Shown here piece by piece: positions 1-5,200 of a DNA stretch of 6,274 bases. Below the pieces are notes generated by a model, which was not told where the DNA came from, made no database searches, and saw nothing but the letters and a program-made list of their open reading frames with translations. Numbering within the stretch: the first letter of the stretch is position 1; every line of letters starts with the position of its first letter. Source of the stretch: SZUA-430 sp034440175 (GTDB lineage Bacteria > Pseudomonadota > Alphaproteobacteria > Micropepsales > Micropepsaceae). The DNA lies in the NCBI GenBank assembly GCA_034440175.1, contig JAWXBO010000089.1, positions 1 through 6,274 on the forward strand, given 5' to 3'. The translations under genes were made by a program, and so were the position numbers.

Positions 1-227
1 CGCCGTGCGGGCTAGAGGCCAACGCCGCGAAATACCTCGCCGCAGAAGCCGCCTTCCACGCTTGCGAAACCGCCGTGATGACACACGGTGGAATGGGTTA
101 CGCACGAGAGTTCCACGTCGAACGTTTGTTCCGTGAAGTCCTGATCGCCCGCATCGCGCCGGTCAGCCGCGAGATGTTATTGAACTTCATCGCCGAAAAG
201 GCGCTGGGACTGCCGAAGTCTTATTGA
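1..227 (+). CDS. acyl-CoA dehydrogenase, C-terminal fragment (5' end outside window)
   Basis: This is the last 74 codons of a gene that begins before the window; the frame starts at base 3 and ends at TGA 225-227. Acyl-CoA dehydrogenases are cytoplasmic FAD enzymes that introduce the alpha-beta double bond into acyl-CoA thioesters during fatty-acid or branched-acid breakdown and pass electrons to ETF. The visible part is the C-terminal helical domain. It contains the family signature THGGMGYAREFHVERLFRE (Gly-Gly-Met-Gly-Tyr followed by a Glu-Arg-Leu-Phe-Arg helix), which in homologues contacts FAD across the subunit interface. It ends in the tail LGLPKSY, which I recall from proteobacterial members. 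The catalytic base and substrate pocket are not in the window, so chain-length or substrate class cannot be given. The gene converges on the membrane-protein gene with a 32-base gap, in which I see no convincing terminator hairpin. Confidence 0.9.
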   Translation, partial: PCGLEANAAKYLAAEAAFHACETAVMTHGGMGYAREFHVERLFREVLIARIAPVSREMLLNFIAEKALGLPKSY

Positions 228-259
228 GGCAGTGCCATTTGCCGATCGCGGTCTAGCTC

Positions 260-925
260 TTATGACTTCCGGAGCAGCATGGTCACACTGACGGCCGCCA
301 TCCACAAAATCCATGCGGGAATGGCGATGAGACCGGGTCCAGCGCCAAGTGCAAGGAAGCCTGTGCGATGGAAGAGGCCGAAAACTTCAGCGACGTTGGC
401 GGCGGCAACCACAGCAGCAAGCAGGATCGGCCAAAGAGGTAGCGCCCGAGTCTGCCAGATCGCAAGCGACGTCAAGACGACCGAGCCGAACGAGAGACCC
501 GAGGTCAACGCGTACAGACCCAGCATGTTGATGTCGTAGGCGAGAGTAAGTTGTTCATGGGTTGTAAATCCGCGCCAAAGTATTGCGACGAACGCAAGCT
601 GACCCACAAGGGCTACTATCTGTAACGCTACCCCGGAAGCGAGTCCTCCGGCGGCGAGCGCTTCTGCGCTTCCGTCTTCGCCGGCGGCGAGGCGACGGAG
701 GCCCGCCAGAAAAACGAAGACGAACGGCAACGCGAGTTGAAAGAGCGCTGCGGCCATGAGGACGCCGTCTCTGTTGTCGTGCGCGTAGGCCGTCAGGTCT
801 TGGACTGCTGCATCGGGCGAAGGCGGCGTCCCTGAAGCCACAATAGAGGCAACGGCGAGGACGAACGCGCAAAGTCCCGCCCAACCGGCTTGTTGCGCGA
901 AGTGTTTGGTTGGGAGCCCGCTCAT
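260..925 (-). CDS. six-helix integral membrane protein of unknown function
   Basis: This is a 221-residue, very hydrophobic protein with about six predicted membrane helices, at roughly residues 13-31, 54-77, 90-116, 132-157, 162-184 and 190-217. A polar loop (about 33-53, rich in Pro, Asp and Asn) follows the first helix, a short Gly/Glu loop lies near 80-88, and the C-terminus is basic (RKS). I see no signal peptide, catalytic motif or cofactor motif. The arrangement resembles the DUF4386-like group of small unassigned membrane proteins, but I cannot assign it to a family. The start ATG (923-925) is chosen because it overlaps the stop of the upstream reductase gene as ATGA. The same frame stays open upstream to 1546, but that part translates to Arg-rich sequence antisense-like to protein and is only an out-of-frame reading of the reductase gene. 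No strong Shine-Dalgarno precedes the ATG, which fits translation coupled to the upstream gene. Function is not predictable from sequence alone. Confidence 0.8.
   Translation of the reverse strand: MSGLPTKHFAQQAGWAGLCAFVLAVASIVASGTPPSPDAAVQDLTAYAHDNRDGVLMAAALFQLALPFVFVFLAGLRRLAAGEDGSAEALAAGGLASGVALQIVALVGQLAFVAILWRGFTTHEQLTLAYDINMLGLYALTSGLSFGSVVLTSLAIWQTRALPLWPILLAAVVAAANVAEVFGLFHRTGFLALGAGPGLIAIPAWILWMAAVSVTMLLRKS
922..925 (-). promoter_or_regulatory. ATGA stop/start overlap (translational coupling)
   Basis: On the - strand the bases read ATGA: TGA (924-922) ends the reductase gene and ATG (925-923) starts the membrane-protein gene. The approach to the ATG (GCGATCGCGAC) has no purine-rich ribosome site, so re-initiation by ribosomes finishing the reductase is the likely way the second gene is translated. 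This implies a shared mRNA and linked expression levels. Confidence 0.75.
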
Positions 926-1911
926 GTCGCGATCGCTTTGCCGAGTCGTCCGCGGATGATTTCCTCGGCTTCGCGCAGGATGCGTTCGATCAGTTCCCTG
1001 CAGCTTGGGATGTCGTTGATTAGGCCTTGCACCTGGCCTGCCGACCAGATGCCTGCGTCGATCTCGCCTGTTTCCAAGACGCCTTTGCCGCGTGTGCCTG
1101 CAACCAGTTCTCGCACTTCTTCGAACTTTGCGCCGCCGTGCTTCTGGCCCTCGCGTTCGATCTCCATCACCTTTTGGCTGATGGCGTTGCGTCCGACGCG
1201 GGCGGTGTTGTGCAGGGTGCGGAAGATCAGGTCGGTTTGGCGCTCGTCGTTGGCGACGATCTGCTCTTTCACTTTTTGATGGATCGGCGCCTCTTTCGTG
1301 CACATGAAGCGCGTGCCCATATTGATGCCATCCGCGCCCAGTGCCAAGGCCGCCACCAGCCCGCGCCCATCGGCAAATCCGCCTGACGCCAGCATCGGGA
1401 TTGTGATCTTGTCTGCTGCGGCGGGCAGCAAAATCAGCCCGGGAACATCGTCCTCGCCGGGATGGCCCGCGCATTCGAAGCCATCGACCGATACGCAGTC
1501 GACGCCCACGCTTTGTGCCTTCACCGCATGGCGGACACTTGTGCATTTGTGAATAATCTTGACACCGGCCGCGTGGAACATCGGCATATGCGGTTGCGGA
1601 TTATTGCCCGCCGTCTCCACGATCTTGATCCCACCCTCGATGATCGCCTGGCGGTATTCGTCGTATGGCACGGGGGTGATCGTCGGCAGGATCGTGAGGT
1701 TGACGCCGAACGGTTTGTCGGTCATCTCGCGCGTGCGCTTGATTTCTTTCGCCAGATGCTCGGGCGTCGGCTGTGTCAGTGCCGTGATGAACCCCAGCGC
1801 GCCCGCATTGGCTACCGCCGCCACGAGCTCGGCCTTGCCGACATTCTGCATACCACCCTGAACAATAGGGTGCTTGATGCCAAACATTTCTGTAAAGCGC
1901 GTTCTGATCAT
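922..1911 (-). CDS. FMN-dependent NADH:quinone reductase / nitronate monooxygenase-family enzyme (PA1024-like)
   Basis: This is a complete 329-residue TIM-barrel flavoprotein of the 2-nitropropane dioxygenase/NMO superfamily, soluble and cytoplasmic. Visible landmarks are the N-terminal HPIVQGGMQ strand and loop (14-22), KPFGVNLTILPT (66-77), GVKIIHKCTSVRHA (116-129), DGFECAGHPGEDD (143-155) with the conserved active-site His150, and the phosphate-binding glycine loops ASGGFADGRG (175-184) and GADGINMGTRF (192-202). From memory the whole protein closely follows Pseudomonas aeruginosa PA1024, including the TRFTE.FG start, HKCT, the ECAGHPGEDD segment and the IWSAG.VQGLI end. PA1024 was first called a 2-nitropropane dioxygenase and later shown to be an NADH:quinone reductase. 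I therefore infer NADH-dependent two-electron reduction of quinones, with nitronate oxidation as the traditional annotation. The ATG at 1909-1911 is preceded by GGGAG six bases upstream. The gene leads a two-gene transcript with the downstream membrane protein. Confidence 0.88.
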   Translation of the reverse strand: MIRTRFTEMFGIKHPIVQGGMQNVGKAELVAAVANAGALGFITALTQPTPEHLAKEIKRTREMTDKPFGVNLTILPTITPVPYDEYRQAIIEGGIKIVETAGNNPQPHMPMFHAAGVKIIHKCTSVRHAVKAQSVGVDCVSVDGFECAGHPGEDDVPGLILLPAAADKITIPMLASGGFADGRGLVAALALGADGINMGTRFMCTKEAPIHQKVKEQIVANDERQTDLIFRTLHNTARVGRNAISQKVMEIEREGQKHGGAKFEEVRELVAGTRGKGVLETGEIDAGIWSAGQVQGLINDIPSCRELIERILREAEEIIRGRLGKAIAT

Positions 1912-1917
1912 TTTCGT

Positions 1918-1922
1918 CTCCC
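1918..1922 (-). promoter_or_regulatory. Shine-Dalgarno of the NADH:quinone reductase gene
   Basis: On the - strand GGGAG is followed by ACGAAA and then ATG (1911-1909), a spacing of six bases. This fixes the start of the reductase. It gives a protein that begins MIRTRFTEMFG, the same position where relatives begin. Confidence 0.75.
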
Positions 1923-2045
1923 AAGGCCTGATTTGAAATAGCGATGGGAGGCAGAGTGGCAGGGTTGGAGCAGTTCTGACAAGTCTGTATGGGCTCAGGT
2001 CTTCCCGGTTTTGTGGGCGAATTCCTGCATGTCTATCCGGCGGAA

Positions 2046-2248
2046 TCAGGGTTTGTCAGTCTCGAACGGGTTCAATGTGCTTCGTGCGAGCGCAGCCGCT
2101 CTATGCCGCGTCTGATCTCGCCGATGACCACAACACTCAAAAACAGTTCGTCATCTGCTACGGATGAGAACCAAGCATCGACCCTGGCGTTGCATCTCGA
2201 TCCTTTCTGAAGCTCGGATAAAACATTTGTGTCCAGCAGATAAATCAA
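2046..2248 (-). pseudogene. vapC-type PIN-domain toxin remnant, internally deleted and frameshifted
   Basis: On the - strand, reading from a TTG at 2248-2246, the sequence begins as a typical type II toxin VapC: IYLLDTNVLSEL, with the first catalytic Asp at residue 6, then an Asp/Glu-rich helix and SVVVIGEIRRGIERLR, with the conserved Glu at residue 44. VapC proteins are Mg-dependent RNases of about 130-140 residues. This frame stops after 58 residues (TGA 2074-2072), before the third and fourth acidic residues of the PIN active site. One frame over, immediately downstream, lies LNPFETDKP and a TGA (2048-2046). LNPF(E) is a common VapC C-terminal ending, so the tail survives while about 65-70 codons between head and tail appear to be lost. 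No antitoxin gene is recognisable upstream (2249-2413). The original start is uncertain: an ATG at 2258-2256 lies in another frame and could be the old start if a small indel occurred. The gene is almost certainly non-functional. Confidence 0.78.
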
Positions 2249-2329
2249 AGTTCGACATCGCGGCCCGTATCGCGGCTCCTTCAATCCCTAATATGGATTC
2301 ACCCAGTGGTCGCCCGCTCAGTTGGCATG

Positions 2330-2370
2330 CGTCCATTTGGACGGGTTGGGGGAAACCGGTTTCGCGCGCG
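2330..2370. repeat. short inverted-repeat cluster in the prfC leader
   Basis: Three self-complementary elements lie in 41 bases upstream of prfC. CGTCC-attt-GGACG (2330-2343) can form a five-pair hairpin. GAAACCGGTTTC (2352-2363) is a perfect 12-base palindrome. An alternating CG run follows at 2363-2370. They end 43 bases before the GTG start, so they could lie in the 5' leader or at the promoter of prfC, or be an old operator of the lost toxin locus. Palindromes of this size arise by chance about once or twice in a window of this length, so any function is only a guess. Confidence 0.3.
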
Positions 2371-2403
2371 GCCAGAATCCGCTACAAGGCGCGCCTTCAT
2401 TTC

Positions 2404-2407
2404 GAGG
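2404..2407 (+). promoter_or_regulatory. Shine-Dalgarno selecting the GTG start of prfC
   Basis: GAGG at 2404-2407 is followed by six bases (ACCCCT) and then GTG at 2414-2416. The other in-frame candidate, a GTG at 2306, would add 36 Arg-rich residues that RF3 proteins lack, so this site decides the start. Confidence 0.7.
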
Positions 2408-2413
2408 ACCCCT

Positions 2414-3997
2414 GTGACCGCTGCCCCAGACATAACTGACCGCACCCCAAGTGAAGCCGCCTCGCGCCGGCGCACCTTTGCGATCATCTCGCATCCCGAC
2501 GCGGGCAAGACAACTTTGACCGAGCATCTTCTGCTCATGGGCGGCGCTATCCATCTGGCGGGCGAAGTGAAGGCCAAGGGCGATCGCCGGCGTGCGCGCT
2601 CGGACTGGATGAAGATCGAGCAGGAGCGCGGTATCTCGGTTACGACTGCGGTGATGACGTTTGAGTACCAGAACCTGGTATTCAATTTGCTTGACACGCC
2701 GGGCCACGAGGATTTTTCCGAAGACACCTATCGCACGCTGACTGCGGCCGACAGTGCCATCATGGTCATCGACGCCGCCAAAGGCATCGAGGCCCAGACG
2801 CGCAAGCTCTTTGAAGTTTGCCGGATGCGCGACATTCCGATCATCACCTACATCAACAAGATGGATCGCGAGGCGCGCGATCCGTTTTCGCTGATCGACG
2901 AGATCGCCGATCAATTGCAATTGCACGTGACGCCTGCCATGTGGCCGGCGGGTTCGGGCCTCAATTTTCGTGGCGCCATGCATTTTGAGAGTGGAAAGTT
3001 TTTGCCTTTTGGCCGCGATGCCGCGCCTATTGATCCCTCGCGCCTGGATGAAGTCTTGCGTCCTGAAGAACTCAAGCACCTGAAAGACGAGATGGATTTG
3101 GCGCATGGTGGTTACCCAGCGTTTGATCTGCAGACGTTTCGCGAGGGGCACATCACGCCGGTCTATTTCGGGTCGGCGTTGAAGCATTTTGGCGTCAAGG
3201 AGTTGATCGAGGGTTTGGGCAAAAGTGCGCCCGGTCCGCGCGCCCAGGCCGCAACGCAACGCCAGGTCGAGCCGGGGGAAACGAAGGTCACCGGCTTTGT
3301 TTTCAAGGTGCAGGCCAACATGGACCCCAATCATCGCGACCGTGTCGCCTTTATGCGCGTCTGCTCTGGCCATTTCAAACGCGGCATGAAGTTGAAGCAA
3401 TCCAGTACTGGAAAAACTATGAGCGTACACAACCCTATTCTGTTCTTCGCGCAGTCGCGCGAAACTGTGGACGAGGCCTGGCCTGGCGACATCATCGGCA
3501 TTCCCAATCATGGTGTCTTGCGCGTAGGGGACACTTTGACCGAAGGCGAGGACCTGACGTTTACCGGCATTCCGAATTTCGCGCCCGAGATTGTCCGCCG
3601 TGTGCGCCTGGCCGATCCGTTGAAAGCCAAGCATTTGCAACGGGCGCTGGAGTCATTGGCGGAAGAAGGGGTTACCCAGGTCTTCAAACCGCGGATTGGT
3701 TCGCAATGGTTTGTGGGAGTTGTGGGACAATTGCAGCTGGAAGTGCTGTCAAGCCGGATTGCCGCTGAATACAATCTCGAGGTCGCGTTCGAGCCTGGCA
3801 TGTTCGAGACTGCGCGCTGGATCGCGTGCGACGACGCGGTCGAACTCAAACGTTTTCTCGATGCGCATCAGGGCAATCTCGCCGAAGATCGCGACGGTGC
3901 ACCGGTGTTTTTAGCCAAGAGCGCGTGGGAATTGCGTTATAGTGCGGAGAAGTGGCCTAAGATCAAGTTCACCGCGACGCGCGAACGGCGGCACTAA
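2414..3997 (+). CDS. prfC: peptide chain release factor 3 (RF3)
   Basis: RF3 is a cytoplasmic translational GTPase that removes RF1 or RF2 from the ribosome after peptide release and contributes to post-termination quality control. From the GTG at 2414 the protein has 527 residues, close to the 529 of E. coli RF3. The G domain shows the RF3 form of the P-loop, SHPDAGKT (26-33), the switch I segment ERGIS (71-75), DTPGHEDF (94-101), NKMD (148-151) and the G5-like GSAL (253-256). Domain II starts at TGFVFKVQANMDPNHRDR (293-310). Domain III carries TGIPNFAPEIVRRVRL (384-399) and the VGQLQLEV segment (437-444). All nucleotide-binding motifs are intact, so it should be functional. The start rests on the GAGG site and on protein length; the first 18 residues before RRRTFAII are divergent, as usual. 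It is a single-gene unit whose stop overlaps the convergent DUF2336 gene. Confidence 0.96.
   Translation: MTAAPDITDRTPSEAASRRRTFAIISHPDAGKTTLTEHLLLMGGAIHLAGEVKAKGDRRRARSDWMKIEQERGISVTTAVMTFEYQNLVFNLLDTPGHEDFSEDTYRTLTAADSAIMVIDAAKGIEAQTRKLFEVCRMRDIPIITYINKMDREARDPFSLIDEIADQLQLHVTPAMWPAGSGLNFRGAMHFESGKFLPFGRDAAPIDPSRLDEVLRPEELKHLKDEMDLAHGGYPAFDLQTFREGHITPVYFGSALKHFGVKELIEGLGKSAPGPRAQAATQRQVEPGETKVTGFVFKVQANMDPNHRDRVAFMRVCSGHFKRGMKLKQSSTGKTMSVHNPILFFAQSRETVDEAWPGDIIGIPNHGVLRVGDTLTEGEDLTFTGIPNFAPEIVRRVRLADPLKAKHLQRALESLAEEGVTQVFKPRIGSQWFVGVVGQLQLEVLSSRIAAEYNLEVAFEPGMFETARWIACDDAVELKRFLDAHQGNLAEDRDGAPVFLAKSAWELRYSAEKWPKIKFTATRERRH
3994..3997. other. interlocked stop codons of convergent prfC and DUF2336 genes
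   Basis: The four bases CTAA contain both stops: TAA (3995-3997, + strand) for prfC and TAG (3996-3994, - strand) for the DUF2336 gene. The coding regions therefore overlap tail to tail, and there is no intergenic room for a terminator. Each transcript must run into the other gene's antisense strand or end there by Rho. Confidence 0.9.
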
Positions 3998-5109
3998 TCG
4001 AGCTGAGCGCCCGGCGATGCTGTGTCCGCGACTTCCTTGCGTATGCGCCAGAACCGCATGACGCGTTGTGCACTTTCGGAAGACACTTTTTCGTAAACGT
4101 CAAGTACGTGGTTTATGGACTTTCCAGCCACGCCAGCGCGGCGCTCAAGACAGAGGGCCAGGGCCGAGAATGTGGCGCGTTCAAAGCGCTGCGACCGGCA
4201 GATGATCGCAATGCCTTCAGTATTGCGCGCGTTTACGAGCCGGCGCACGGTCTTGACATCGACCTCGGCGAGCCGCGCGAAGGCGTGTATCAGTTCGGTC
4301 ATCTGCGCTGCGCGCGCCAACTGAACGAGCAGCGCCTCATTCAATTTCTTTTTTTGAAACATCTCGCTCACAAAACCCTTGGCTTTGCGGTCGGCATCCT
4401 TGACATGCCGCATTTCGGTCATGACATCGCGGGTTGCATCTTTCAGCGCCTGTTCCAGAAGTTCGGGTGGCAGGGCTGCCAGCCGCTGCCGCAATTTGTC
4501 CTGTAAGTCGCCAGAGACAAAGGCGTACATGTCGTTGATCATGTCGGGGGGAATATCTGCGCGCGCCGCCAAGGGGGCTTGCAATACCTCGCTGGTTTCG
4601 CTGCGTTCAACGACGCACTGGAATGTTCCGCGCGACAGTCTTGCGCCGTCATTTGCAACCAGACCTGCGACGACGTTGTCGTTGCCGTGCTCGACAATGG
4701 ACTGCGAGACGGATTCGGAGACGGCGGGGCGCGAGGCCATCATGCCCAGCTTCTCCTGGTTTTTTCCCTGCGCGATGGCGATGAGGTCGACGTCGCGCAA
4801 GACTTCGCTCTTGCGCAAGACGCTGGCTGCAACGCTGACTTCGTCATTCGCCAATTGCTGGATCAAGCCTAGCGGCGCTTTGGGTTGACCGGCAAACTGT
4901 TCGGCAAGCCGTCTGCGGACGGCCACATCCATGTTGGCCGAGACTTTGCCAATGATGTCGCCGAAGTGGCTGCGCTCGTCATCCGAGAGGTCCGGCGAAG
5001 TTTCAAGAAACACATCGGAGACTTCGCGCAACAGTTCGCGCCGCTTGTCGCTTGAGGTTTCCTTTGCAAGGTCGACAAGGCGGCTGAAACGCGTAGAGTT
5101 CTGCAGCAT
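3994..5109 (-). CDS. DUF2336 family protein
   Basis: This is a 371-residue soluble, helix-rich protein with no signal peptide or membrane segment. I recognise the DUF2336 family, found mainly in alphaproteobacteria and of unknown biochemical role, by its repeated HEAT-like helical pattern. The pattern includes NDEVSVAASVLRKSEVL (88-104), DLIAIAQ (108-114), SRPAVSESVSQSIVEHGNDNVVAGLVAN (126-153) and DGARLSRGTFQCVVERS (154-170). A charged helical section follows (about 200-250), then a basic FQKKK patch (251-255). The end matches the family habit of a Tyr helix leading into RVMRFWRIRKEV (349-360). Such all-helical repeats usually bind other proteins, but no partner can be named. I chose the ATG at 5109-5107; the frame is open to a TTG at 5160, but the extra 17 residues are not family-like. 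The ribosome site is weak (AGAGA, about 11 bases away). It lies 91 bases downstream of the decarboxylase on the same strand, so co-transcription is possible. Confidence 0.82.
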   Translation of the reverse strand: MLQNSTRFSRLVDLAKETSSDKRRELLREVSDVFLETSPDLSDDERSHFGDIIGKVSANMDVAVRRRLAEQFAGQPKAPLGLIQQLANDEVSVAASVLRKSEVLRDVDLIAIAQGKNQEKLGMMASRPAVSESVSQSIVEHGNDNVVAGLVANDGARLSRGTFQCVVERSETSEVLQAPLAARADIPPDMINDMYAFVSGDLQDKLRQRLAALPPELLEQALKDATRDVMTEMRHVKDADRKAKGFVSEMFQKKKLNEALLVQLARAAQMTELIHAFARLAEVDVKTVRRLVNARNTEGIAIICRSQRFERATFSALALCLERRAGVAGKSINHVLDVYEKVSSESAQRVMRFWRIRKEVADTASPGAQLD

Positions 5110-5200
5110 GATGTCATCAATCTCTGGCTGAGCGAACCGGCCTTGCAGTTTGGGTTGCAACCGTTAAAAATTCGGTCAGCGGGACTGGTTAATCTTACGC

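Larger units (their letters stand above)
1912..2413. other. 502-base region without an intact gene, between divergent reductase and prfC genes
   Basis: This stretch separates the divergently read reductase gene (- strand) and prfC (+ strand). Its recognisable contents are the vapC remnant (2046-2248), the two ribosome-binding sites at its edges, and a short self-complementary cluster at 2330-2370. Both promoters must lie here, yet I could not find a -35/-10 pair that is convincing on either strand; the best -10-like match, TAATAT at 2289-2294, has no fitting -35 box. Short open frames across it (for example + strand 1989-2210 and - strand 2151-2336) show no family resemblance. The region looks like the scar of a decayed toxin-antitoxin locus within an otherwise housekeeping neighbourhood. 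Confidence 0.6.

Noticed and set aside
926..1546. Upstream extension of the membrane-protein frame, giving a 428-residue reading.
   Set aside because: This part is an out-of-frame reading of the reductase gene, Arg-rich and low in hydrophobic residues. The ATGA overlap gives the natural start at 925.
2003..2045. Short - strand reading RRIDMQEFAHKTGKT directly after the vapC tail.
   Set aside because: Thirteen to fifteen residues between two stops with no clear homology; it could be more toxin debris but cannot be supported.
2318..3640. A 440-codon open frame on the - strand opposite prfC.
   Set aside because: It mirrors the codon pattern of prfC, whose GTPase motifs are unmistakable. Its translation is Arg/His-rich without any family pattern and it has no ribosome site.
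4066..4888. Several 97-169 codon + strand frames opposite the DUF2336 gene.
   Set aside because: They are antisense shadows of a gene with a clear family pattern; their translations show no recognisable domain.
5153..5162. Perfect 10-base palindrome GGTTGCAACC upstream of DUF2336.
   Set aside because: About six such palindromes are expected by chance in a window this size, and no partner site or promoter fits around it.
5164..5190. Possible intrinsic terminator behind the decarboxylase: a weak GTC/GAC stem followed by a T run on the - strand.
   Set aside because: The stem has only three to four pairs with a mismatch, too weak to call a terminator.
5110..5200. TTAA-type half sites resembling a CtrA box ahead of DUF2336.
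   Set aside because: The two TTAA elements are not spaced by seven bases, so they do not form the known CtrA site.
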